64,000 nucleotides of DNA from Posidonia oceanica. Taxonomy: Eukaryota > Streptophyta > Magnoliopsida > Alismatales > Posidoniaceae. The notes beneath the pieces were generated by a model that saw only the letters and a list, made by a program, of their open reading frames with translations, was not told the DNA's origin and did no database searches. Position 1 is the stretch's first letter. Each line of letters begins with the position of its first letter. The stretch spans positions 17,874,001 to 17,938,000 of the forward strand of contig JAZBRS010000054.1 in assembly GCA_037176725.1 (NCBI GenBank), given 5' to 3'. Of the stretch, positions 10,455 through 20,584 are shown piece after piece. The position numbers and the translations under genes were made by a program.

Positions 10455-11792
10455 TTTTGCCGAGGTTTTCCGTGGCCGAAAACTTGAGAGTTGTGTTGGC
10501 TGGACCCGGGGATGCAACGGCGTTCTTAGTGTGTCGCACACTTCGCCTAGGTTGAGATTTGAGGGTCGGGGTGCCGACCGTACCTAGCGGTATCGTAGCA
10601 GCTGACATGGGAGGTATGATACTTCTGCGTAGCTGTGCGTGATACCCTAGTTGTTACGGGCACCAGGACTCGCCTGGTCTTGGGTGTTGGCTGAGCTTAG
10701 GGGTTGGAGCCTCTAGTCATTCGAAGCACTGGTGCTGTTGAACTTAGGGGTTGGAGCCTCTAGTGGTTCGGAGCACTGAGTTGAGGACGCCGTATATTAG
10801 GCGTGCCCTGTGGTTTGTCCTGAGTGAGGACAACTCGCCCAGTTGGGGTGAGTAGCTTTCCCTGGTGGGGGATCGCTTTTGAGGCATCTCTAGTGACGAG
10901 ATGCCGTGACGGACATGCTCCTCCACAGGGCAGGTGTTCGTGGCAGTGCAATGAGCTGCAGGGGTGAGTCCCTGGCTACTGCTTGAGGCTAGGTCGGTTG
11001 CTTGGCACCAGGCAACACGATCAGTTGTGGTTTTGTGCCCGCGGGTCTGTGTTTTGGTTGTTGCTGGCCGTATTAGGCCTTGAGCTTTGCCTGAGTTTGG
11101 GGTTTGTGAGCTTTGCTGTTGTTAAGGCCATATTGGGCCAGTTGCTTCCTACTTGTGTATGGCGTGAGATTGTGGTTTGTGTTTTGGGCCGTATTAGGCC
11201 TAATGTTTCCCGCTTAGTTTTGACGTGTGGCTTTGGTTTGAGCTTTGGACCGGTGGGCCATTATATTGAAAGAGATTTAGTTTTGCGAGGTATTCCCGCC
11301 TTATTTTTGGCCGGTGGGCCGAATGCTTTCCCAGCCTGAGGGGTTGGAGGGTTTTGAGTGGTTCTGAGCAATGGGCCGGTGGGCCGTATTTTGTCAAATA
11401 CTTTGTAAACGCCTGTTTTCCCCAGTTTTAGCTTGTTGGCTTTGGGAAGAGTGTTTTAATTGATTATATTGCTTATTGTGGACCCGGATTTGGAATTTTA
11501 CCGGTAGTACCGTATTTGAGGTTTTATACCGGTTTCTCGCGTGATTTTTGCGAGGTGTGTGCTGGGTTACGATTTCTAGGTCACTCATGTGTGCTTTGTT
11601 TGGTTTTCAGGTGCAGATGGTTAGCTGGTTTGGAGTTCTAGTGCATATAGTGGGAGTCACGTAGCTATTCACTGCAGGTTTCTAGCATTCATATTTGTTG
11701 TTTAGTCCAGTAGTTAACTGTTGATGTAATAGTTAATTAAGTTTTAAATTTGTTGGGTTTGGTTTTTGTTGGTAGCGACTCGGGTCGTTACA
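10455..11792 (+). repeat. 3' LTR of B1, 5'-truncated
   Basis: Corresponds to 7699-9061 of the 5' LTR and ends GGGTCGTTACA. The left edge is fused to gag linker sequence at about 10438-10458. Mismatches with the 5' LTR are spread along the length, many of them C/T or G/A changes expected in methylated repeats. Confidence 0.9.
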
Positions 11793-12470
11793 ATACTGAT
11801 GATTGATATTTACAGGTGGAAATTACGATGCATTATCAAAAAAATACATACAATAGAAATTATAAAAAAATATTTAATAAAACTCTGATTTAACAAAAGT
11901 CAAACTATCTCTTCCATCTAAAACCGTTTATCCTCTCGAATTTTATTAGAACGACAATAAAAGTTACCAAATTATGATCCATTGAGATTGTTTGTCAAAA
12001 CGTACAAGCATAACAATCAATTAAGGAAACCAATAATATTTTAAAATATTACAAAAAAATGTATAAAAACACATATTGTTAATCGATAAAATTGGAGAAA
12101 TCTCGAAAGTATTTGTAATTTTTGTAGAAATCTTCAAAATTGTATAAAAATGAAGTAGAGATGTGTCGTTGGTACATAACATTGCAAAATAGATAAATCG
12201 TTGTTTGTTAATGTCAAAAAAGTAATTGTAAAATTCAAAAATAAAAAAGTCAAACTTTTTCAACGTTCGAAAAGCAGTAAGCCTTTACAAATTGAGTATA
12301 AGCTGACAAAAGCGTGTCGAATTCAAGGAAATATCGATAATAGCAATATAAAGGTGGAAAATATGATGCACCTATGAAAAAATTCATATATTATAATTGA
12401 CACATAAATATTTAAAAAAAGTATATCTTTAAAAAAAGTCAAACTTTTTTGTCAAATCGAAAACGGTCTA
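11793..12470 (-). repeat. Block S, right part after B1
   Basis: Continuation of the inverted satellite interrupted by B1: the rest of the second monomer and the first monomer, ending at the TGTAATGACC start of the next block A. Together with 5102-5902 it makes a block of about 1.48 kb, the standard length. Confidence 0.85.
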
Positions 12471-14155
12471 TGTAATGACCCCAATGTCGTTACCTCTCGA
12501 CCTAGTTAACATTTTTTTTTAAAATCGTATTAGTATTCATGAACTACAAAACTAAATTCTCACAAATACTTTAAAGCAGAAATAAAATAAACTTAAACAA
12601 CTCACTTACCCAGAACCCTCGATGTGTGGCAGTGTAACTCTTCTCCTATAAGCACTAGCAACTCCAGCTCCTATCCTGCACCTGTCAAAAACAAAAACAA
12701 AACACACGTGAATAACCACTAAATAGGTCACCCAGCACACACCCGACCTACGCACACAAATAGTTCGACAAAAAACGTCGAGGAAACAGGCGTAACTACG
12801 CCACAAGCAACAAACACAGGCATCACTTCTGAATGCCACAACAGGACATACCTCATCACCCACAAAGCAAACCACAAAAAACATGCATTTGAAATCATCT
12901 TTTCACTTCCCATTTCAAAACCATATGCAAGCTCTTTTCAAAATCATTATACACACTTGAAATGACCATACTAGCCAAATCAAGCCTCAAAACAGACGGT
13001 CTGGTCCATCACACTCCTGGTGCGGACTAGACAACCAACTGTGTCTAAATATCCTCAATAGCATTCAACACACACACACACAATTCAACAAACACCAAAA
13101 CACAAAGCCAGCACTGAGACACTGCTCAGCCAAACCATTGCGCCTCACTAACGCAAGACCAACGCCCCACAGGCGCGGCCACAAGCACAGCTAACCACAC
13201 ACAAGCAAACAAAGTATCGTCACTCGGGCCCAAGCGAGACACCTAACCATAAGCAGTCCACCGAGGCGTTACCATGGTGTTCCTACACTGCTACGGTCGA
13301 CCACCCTATGGGGAAGTGAACCGTCCTCACCAACAAGCCTCAACTGGTCCTGTCTCTCAGCAGGACACCACAGGGTACGCCCTCTAAGTACCCTAACTTA
13401 GTGCTCCAAACCCTTGGGCTCCTCACCTCTAGGCTCAGTCCACACCAAGTTGTCTCGATATACGTACTAGCTAGGGTATCACGTCCAGCTACTCAAAGGT
13501 CTCATATCCCCTGTGTCCGCTGCCACGATACAATAGGTACTGTCTGTACCCTATGTCCTCGGCACCCGGAACAAGTGGAGTGTCATACCTCCAAGTCCAA
13601 TCGGTACCTCTAACCCACGGACCTCAGCCTCGGCCTCGTGAACGACAATCATGGAGTGCATTACCTCCAAGATCCGACAAACACTTACCTCAGCCTCTTG
13701 GTCTTAGGACCTCAACCTAGGCAACGTGCCCGGCCAATCAAGAATGTCGTCACATCCTCTGATCCCGTCGACAAGCCCTTCCAGTATCTTGGTCCGCCAC
13801 ACACATAAAACACTAGAAAACTCTTTCAAAAACCTTTGCCAAACCCCTGCATCTTCTTTTCTAAACTCTTTTCGAAATCCTAAAATGACAACTCAAAATA
13901 CCTCAAAACACAGTACCAAGCACAGCACAAAACCATGAGCTAAAATCGCAGCTCAAAACACAGCTTCGATAGCTCCACTGTCGAGCCCAGAACCACATTA
14001 CAAAACACCACACAACAGGGAACAAAAGCAACTTTTGGGTAGATCATATACCCATCTGGCACCACACAGAAGCAAAGCACTGGTCTCGAAGTCCCAACGT
14101 ACTTACGAGACCACACACCCACACCAACGGCACCTAGAACACATAGTTCTGGAGC
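12471..14155 (-). repeat. Block A, inverted, split by solo LTR D
   Basis: Inverted block A from its palindromic end (TGTAATGACC then GTCGTTACC) to the GTTCTGGAGC where D inserted. The rest follows at 27045-27482. It contains a CA microsatellite near 13068-13082. Short frames on both strands are broken in the other copies. Confidence 0.88.
14151..14155. repeat. Target site duplication of solo LTR D, left copy
   Basis: GGAGC, repeated exactly at 27040-27044. Joining the flanks without D restores the ordinary block A wording TTCTGG-GCCAAGATCC. Confidence 0.85.
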
Positions 14156-14361
14156 TGTAAACACCCCATTTTGACAGGCATTGCAGGTGGAAGTTTGCTC
14201 GGAGGTGGGCATTGCAGAATCTAACTCCAAATTCAAACCCAAAACCACCCAAAACCTAACCCAAGTTCAAACCCAAAACCTCCCAAAACCCAAGCCCATT
14301 TCATTATTACAGCCGTTACCAAAGCCCAAGCCCATTGGCAGCTTGGTCTCTGACTTACAGT

Positions 14362-14447
14362 GTTAGGCGCCTCTTACACAGGCGACTAAAGTCTGTCGCA
14401 CCCCAAGCGGCGACTGGATTAGTCACCAAGGCAACGGGCGACTGAGA
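14362..14447 (+). repeat. Triplet of 29-bp inverted-repeat units in D
   Basis: Three adjoining units. The first is GTTAGGCGCC-N9-GGCGACTAAA, exactly 29 bp. The second and third are similar (GTCGCA..GGCGACT, AGTCACC..GGCGACT). They lie about 206 bp from the LTR start, nearly the distance of the first cluster in E1 (222 bp) and E2 (241 bp). Confidence 0.75.
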
Positions 14448-16036
14448 CTGTAAATTGCAAACCGAGCAAGCTTGCTCGTGCGGCCACCACCGGTCGTCGC
14501 AGCCTTCCACGCCCATCCCCTCTGGAGTTACTCGACGCTACGGCCAAGCACTACGTGCTAAAGCGAGTAACTCCCTACCACTAGTCACCGTCGCTCGTTG
14601 GCGTGCTTTCCGCGGACCGAGCATCTCACTGCTACTTCGCCGATTTCTCCTGCCATCGACGACCCCGTCGTCCTCCCTGCCACGACCTCTGACGAGCCTC
14701 GCCTTCTCACGCCCAGACAAAGCCCCTGACAGAGCCTCCTGCCACCGCCCCTGCCTGCCATCGCCTCCATCCTTTCTCTCTCTTTCCGAACAAAACCTTC
14801 GCGTGCAGCCCTATTTGACCACACTGCATTCGCAATCCAGCCACCGCAAGAGAGATCCGAGAGTTTCCTTGTGTTCCCGGATAACCAGAGAGCAGAACCC
14901 AACCTTCCGCAAGCTTCCTCGCGCCCTCCTCCGCCCGCCATCAGCCTCCGAAGTCACGGTGGCACAACGCTTCCATCTTTCGCACCTGCAACTCCGGCGA
15001 GCTCACAAAGGTACCAAACCCCATCCTAAAATTCTTCTAGGGGTCAGGGAATGTTCCCGGACCTCTTCCCCTCGCAGCCACGGTAGCTTGGCGATTCCGA
15101 CAAACCTCCCTCGAGGTTGGGAAAGGGGCATTGGCCCCTCTCCGTGTTCAAGATGCTTCCCCTCTCCTCCGCCCCGACTCCACGTAGCTTCCTAGCCCAG
15201 CCTTCGGGCTATTGGCCGCTCGATTTGGGCGAAGGTGGGTGGACCGATCCGGTCCACCATTCGCCAAACTGAAGGTATGGCAAGGACCGGAAGAACGTCA
15301 TGGACGTTCCCCAGCCATCCGCGAGTCGTTCCGCGCCGCGAGGAGGCAGTAGTTCGCCGGCGAAGCTCGTAGAGCTTCTGGTCTGGGCACTGCCTAGTGC
15401 AGCGACTAGTTGCAGATTGCAACTGCTGCTAGCCTGACTTTGGGCCAACCTCCCCGGCAGCACTGGCCACTGTTTCACCTTTTGTCTGTTGCTTTGCATT
15501 CTTGGATCATTGCTCTTCATGCTTGTATGTTTGAATGGTTGTATGCTTGTGTGTCGGGAGCAAGATACGCCTTCAAATTCGGCCACATGGTCTGAGTGTT
15601 GTAGACTCAGCTGCCTCTTCAGGGGATGACTGCCGGCCTGACTTTGCGCCGGCATGCCTCGTTGCCCAGACCCCCGATTGGCTCGTTTTCAATTACATCG
15701 TATTCCTTGATCTTTTCTCTACAGGTTCATGCATTTAGTTTTTAAAAATACAGTTGCATGAGTTCCAAATCTTGCCTTGAAGATGGCTGTCTGGAACAAG
15801 GAGTTGCAGACTGAGCCGCCACCTAAGGCGGGGACTCACCTGCAACTCCGACAGGTTTTTTGGTCAACTTTGGGCCGCCATAACTGGGAACCCATACGTG
15901 CTTTTTGCATTTTGATAGCTTGCAAATGTTCTCTGATATGCCCTCTTCATTTGCATGACATTAGTTGTATGATTTCAAGTCATTTGCATGGCTTTTTGAT
16001 TTGTTGGAGTTTACTGTTTGGGAAGCTCGCTGCAAT

Positions 16037-16093
16037 GGCTGCCGCCTGTTTGGGAGGCGGTTTGCATAGCCGCCCCTCTGACCGGTGGCTAAG
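16037..16093 (+). repeat. Doublet of 29-bp inverted-repeat units in D
   Basis: GGCTGCCGCC-N9-GGCGGTTTGC followed by ATAGCCGCC-N9-GGTGGCTAAG. Weaker, decayed versions lie near 15606-15655 and 15808-15840. Confidence 0.65.
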
Positions 16094-16275
16094 TCCTTGC
16101 TGTAGGCAGCCCTTCAGCCGCCGCTTTGCCGCCTTGCGTCACGGCCATTAGCTTCCTGATTGCATGTTTCTCTTCCCTGGCATGTCCTCTGTACTGCCAT
16201 GATTTTAATTTTTGGTTTTAGTAGCGTTTGCAAGCCTCACCGGGGCGACGATGCTACTGACTGGAGTCTGCAGGG

Positions 16276-16332
16276 CTTGGCCGCCGCCTCTGAGGGCGAC
16301 TTGACCAGTCGCCTGTGCCGCCGGCGATCAGA
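16276..16332 (+). repeat. Doublet of 29-bp inverted-repeat units in D
   Basis: CTTGGCCGCC-N9-GGCGACTTGA followed by CCAGTCGCC-N9-GGCGATCAGA. It lies 239 bp after the previous doublet, the same spacing seen between clusters in E1 and E2. Confidence 0.7.
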
Positions 16333-16424
16333 TGGGTTGCCCAGATGGCCGGCGACTTGCTGTGTAGGACAGTTAGTGGCCATTGTCCCCCATTGCTTGC
16401 CTCATTTTCCGTGCCTTCATCCGC

Positions 16425-16600
16425 ATCTTGCATCTACATCGTCTTCTGTAACGTTTTCGCATATTGCATTGCACCGTTTTTCGCACCTTCATTTGCATGT
16501 CGCTTGCACCGTTTTTCATGCCTTCATTTGCATATCGCTCGCATCGTTTTTCGCGCCGCCTTCACATCGCTTGAATCATTTTCCACGCCGCCTTCGCATC
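16425..16600 (+). repeat. Degenerate minisatellite of about 32 bp in D, left part
   Basis: Repeats of TTGCATCGTTTTCC with CGCCGCCTTCGCAT and variants. Element C inserted inside this array; it resumes at 26205. A similar array in opposite orientation lies in the E1 LTR at 29690-29945. Confidence 0.75.
16596..16600. repeat. Target site duplication of C, left copy
   Basis: GCATC, repeated exactly at 26205-26209. The word also occurs in the surrounding minisatellite, but its position directly at both LTR termini fits a 5-bp duplication. Confidence 0.85.
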
Positions 16601-18208
16601 TGTGGATGTGGATTTTGAGGGGGTGTTTAAGAAGATGACTGCGCCTCCACGTACGACGTCAACTTTTGTTGTGATCGCCACTCGCCTTTGGGTAGACAAG
16701 ACACCTGGGGGGAGATGATGAAGCTGTGAGTACTCGAATCACTGGATCGACGGCAGGATGTCGTCCAGCGGCTCCTTCATGTTATGTAAGTAATTTCCTT
16801 TCCTTCAAAACAAATGAGAATAAAAGATGTAGATTAGTTCAAGTGTAGTAAGTGTTAATAGAAGTAGATAGAAAATAACATAAGCAATTAAACCTAATAC
16901 TAACCGGGGGTTGTTCCCCGCATGCATAAGCTATGGGTCCTATGCTAAGGAATGCAATATGAGATAAAAAGATTGGAAGATACTCCCTTCACCTTCGTGC
17001 TGTTTGCAGTGGAGTAGAAGTGGAGGCACGGTCGGAGCTCTGGCTTGGCTCGAGATCTCTGGAATCGTAGTTGGGGTTATAGTGATCTCTGGGATCTTGG
17101 GCTTCTCTCTGGATTGAGGGTGGAGGCTAGGGTTTCTGGTTTCGAAACTCTAGTTATTTGAAGGTGGGAGCTCAAAATCTTGAAACCTACAGAAGATCTC
17201 TTTCTGACCTGACTGAGGGGGCTCTCTCTCTAGAAATGACCGGGGAATTTCTCTCTCCAAAGTTCCGATCGTCAAAACACTGGCCTAGGGGGTCTATTTA
17301 TAGACTCTAGGGGTGTAAGGATGGTTGGAGTTCAGAAAATTCTAGAAAAATGACAGTTAGTTTGAGTCGTCGCTTGTAGCGGCGCCTAAAACTAGCAATC
17401 GCTTGGTCAAAGTGTGGGAAGACCGGGAACGAGACCACGATAGTTAGTCGCCGATTGAGTTGGTGCCTAACAGTTGGGGTGATCGTGTGAAATAACCATG
17501 GAAAAGAGGTTCGAAGGAGACCACGATTGTTAGTCGCCGCATGTAGTGGCGCCTAATGGTCAAGGATCGTGGGGAAGACCGAGGCTTTTCCACAACCATC
17601 TAGTCGCCTGCTAAGATGGCGTCTATAGGTTGAGGGGTTAGTGGGAATTGATCGTGGAAAAGCAACTGCCAGAGCGGTTATGACTTGTTAGTCGCCCCTT
17701 TGGATGACGTCTACCATAGTCGCCTGATGATGGGGTGACTATTCGGGTCACCTCCTCAGTTGGCTACAAAGTAGCTCGCCTGTTGGAAGGACGTCCATCT
17801 TAGTCGCCTCCTTAAATGGCACCTTTGATGGTCGCCTTCTCAGCTGGCAACTAATAAGCTCAGGTCATTTCCAGCCCTATTTTCCAAGTTTTGGCCAGAG
17901 AAACAAGGTAGAATTCCGGGAAACTGCAGATAGTCTATGAAATCAAGAAGGCATCTCTGTTAACTCAAATCTACCACAAATCTGAGTAGAAATAAAGGAT
18001 ATTCAGGGTACTCGGACTTGCCACGAGTCTGAGTGAGTTGGCTCTGCCACAGCTAACAACCTGAGTCAAGGTAGGATAAAGTGATGCTTGAAGAAATTAA
18101 GGAAGAAGCTGGGAAATGTGTCGTTAAGCTTTAGACATGTGATCTTTGGTGCCTTAGAAGTCTCTGTCCTTTATGAATTCTGGGAAATGCGAAAATGAGA
18201 TATCTACA
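16601..18208 (-). repeat. 3' LTR of C
   Basis: Almost the same as 24598-26204. Differences are uneven: about five in the first 750 bp and about thirty in the last 500 bp (in window order). The high-difference end also contains the tandem 29-bp units. Confidence 0.92.
17362..17854 (-). repeat. Array of 28-29-bp inverted-repeat units in the C LTR
   Basis: Single units start at 17362, 17443, 17529 and 17599 (70-86 bp apart), each built as (T)TAGTCGCC-N9-GGCGCCTAA or a variant and each 29 bp. From 17687 to 17854 six units follow head to tail without gaps. Outer stems vary in sequence while length stays 28-29 bp. The other LTR has the same array at 25359-25851, where some stems pair better (GGCGCC instead of GGTGCC). 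Confidence 0.8.
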
Positions 18209-18224
18209 GATGTCCCTCCTTGGA
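18209..18224 (-). other. Polypurine tract of C
   Basis: On the minus strand the sequence next to the 3' LTR reads CCAAGGAGGGACATC. A purine-rich run just before the 3' LTR is the normal plus-strand primer of LTR elements, and it supports the minus orientation given by gag. Confidence 0.6.
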
Positions 18225-20584
18225 GTTGATCTTGGAACAAGATCGAGTCCAAGGTAAGAACAAATGTCCCATTAAGCATTTCCTGAAAAGGGGAGCTCCA
18301 CCTCAAACAATCCGCCACAAGGGATGAAGGAAGCTAATAAAAAAAGAAGAAGGGGTGAACGGACTTGGTGTCGAGAGATTGCCGAACGACCGGGTGGTTC
18401 GATTAATTGCCGTCATATTGAAGACTCAGGCATAGATGGGTCAAGTCGGTTTCGGAACTATGTGTCGTAGCTGATGTCGAGACCTGTCAACCATGTAGAG
18501 ATGTACTTCAACGGGGCAGAAGCTAGGGAGAAAACCATGGGGCGTGACCCTTACACGATCGAAAAGGAGTGCTCTTGTGGCGTCATGTTTGAGATTTTAC
18601 TCAGATTGGAATTGATAGAAGGATTGGTAGGAACTAGGTTGGCTTTAGGAGAATCACATGTCCTAAGGGTTTCTAACACTCTTGAAGAACAATGCTCCGT
18701 CCGTGCTCCACTTCCAATGATATGAGAAAATGCATGGATGCATGATTCAAGCAGACAACTGCAAATGCAACATACGATGTAATGAATGGTTCATATGCTA
18801 GGTTAGGCCGGTGGGGTACGGTTGGTCCCAAACCATATGGACATATGCAAGATGAATGAATGCAATTTGTTGTGGTCAAGTGTTTTCCGTCCTCAAGTGT
18901 GACCAGTAATCTTGGGAAAGGACCGTCGTCCCACAGCTCGTCTTGGCAAATAAAGGAGTTCTATGATTAGAGAACCAGCTGAGGGAGTGAACCCTTCCTT
19001 TGCTAAACTGGGGTTTGCCTTTTAGTCAAAGTGGATATGCCTTTGCACACTATTTGAGCCCCTTAGGCGTGAGCTCATTCTTTATGTTGTAAGCTTTATA
19101 CCTGCACATTTAACAAAAGATGTTAGTAATCACAGGTGAACCTTTCCCAGTTCCTATGGAGATTGACTAAGTTATACTTGTTAGGGGGCAAAGTAATCTC
19201 TTAATCAACATGCTTGGGAACTAGGTGGAGGGAATTAGTCTTGGCCTTAGCGGAGAGATGGAAAATCGGAGCCCAGTAGACGCCGATTGTGAGTCATCCG
19301 TAGATGCTCTATAGATTATTGCAGAAGTAATGTCTTTGTTGAGGAAACACACCCAAGCCGTGAGACACGCTTGAGTAGGACGTTATCTCCGAATCCGAGG
19401 TGAATGATTGTTGCATCACCGACCAGATTAATTCCAGTTTTCCTACTTACTAAGTTTTCACTTGTATATAGGGTGGATGGTGCTTCTTTTTGGTTGGTTT
19501 TCTTGGATTTTCTGATTTTTTGAATTTTGTGATTTATGATTTGTTTGGTATTTTTGGGAATTTCTATTTTTTTGGATTTTCTATTTTTTTGTATTTTCTA
19601 TTTTTTAGATTTTGGATTGATGAGTGACATCCTTCTTTCTTAAAGATTTTACAGTATTGCCTTGTATTATCTAGGGTGAGAGAACTTGCCATTCTAACAT
19701 GCCTTACCTTTTGAGAACTTAAGACCTCATACTAGCCTTGGTTTGATTGTTGTCTCATTTATTTACTCAGTCCCTGAACTTCTAGGATTCCCTGCCCCTT
19801 GTCTGTGAGTGAGGTAGGTGGAGGAGGTTTGAAGTGCAGTAAGCTCTCGACTTTGGCTTAGGTCTTGAATTCCACTTGCCTTTCCTTGGTCCTTAACGCG
19901 TCTCTTTAGGATTTAGGTTTTAGACACATAGACAGCTTTTGCCATGTTCCTTTTCCGCTCTTTAGACAACTCATTGCTGACCTCTTTTAGTTGGACAGTT
20001 TCTTTTACTGTCTCTTTTCATTTGTTCCTCACTTAGAAAGCATCTTTGCTGCCTTCTTTCCTCTCTGTTTGGGCAGTTTTTTGCTGCCATCTTCTCTGGA
20101 CGCTTTCTAAGTTATTTGGCAAGTGGTTCGTACCATAAGCCTTTACTCCGAGCTTGCCTTTCTCTTACCTCCTTGTGCAAGTGCAAACAGGACAAGGTTG
20201 AGGTTACCCTAGTTGTTCAGTTCCTCTTCTATTTGGGACGCAACTTTCTTTCCTTTGGTTAGGACTTGGTCTTTAATTCTTTTCTTGACTTTGGCATGCT
20301 AATTAAGAGTGTATTGTATGTAACTCCCACGGATCTGAAGATGTCTTCGGGCTGTCACAACCAGTGGTTGGACCTTCCCTGGGTGTCACGGTCTCGGCTT
20401 AGGAAACCTTAGGTAATATTTTGGCAGTTTTGCTTTGTGCTCTAAGTTGTTAGGTATAGTTCACACTCATCAGTCATTTTTATTTATTTTATTCTATAAT
20501 CTAACTTAGCATTAGATACCAAATAAAGAAAAAATAAAGGAAAACAAAGTACGGAAAGGAAAATGTCTTATTTACATGTTTTAA
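18225..20584 (-). other. Internal region of C downstream of gag, no recognised coding
   Basis: About 2.4 kb between the gag end and the polypurine tract, where an autonomous element would carry protease and pol. No motif of those enzymes is visible on either strand. Frames of 60-83 codons (for instance 18474-18725) show no family resemblance. T-rich low-complexity sequence with repeated TTTCTATTTTTT words lies at 19500-19620. It could be non-coding filler or too decayed to recognise. Confidence 0.55.

Larger units (their letters stand above)
5903..11792 (+). mobile_element. B1: Del/Tekay-type Ty3/gypsy retrotransposon with pol deleted
   Basis: LTR retrotransposon inserted in satellite block S. 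It has a complete 5' LTR (5903-9061), a primer binding site, a broken gag (9236-10431) and a 5'-truncated 3' LTR (10455-11792). Protease, reverse transcriptase, RNase H, integrase and the first 1.8 kb of the 3' LTR are gone. The deletion joins the GTT-rich gag-protease linker to a TTTTG inside the LTR, suggesting short-homology or slippage-mediated loss. LTR termini are TGTAAC and GTTACA, perfect 6-bp inverted ends. The overlapping LTR parts look roughly 90% alike by eye, so this is an older insertion than C. Gag resembles that of B2, whose pol places the family near Del/Tekay chromoviruses. Confidence 0.92.

Noticed and set aside
12471..14155. Block A as a simple solo LTR
   Set aside because: It has an LTR-like 3' end but no TGTAAC-type 5' end, and no 5-bp target duplication with the adjoining satellite in any full copy.
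14455..15195. 246-codon plus-strand frame in D, the longest uninterrupted + frame there
   Set aside because: Serine/proline/arginine-rich composition typical of GC-rich LTR DNA, no recognisable domain, sits inside an LTR, and no counterpart visible in E1 or E2.
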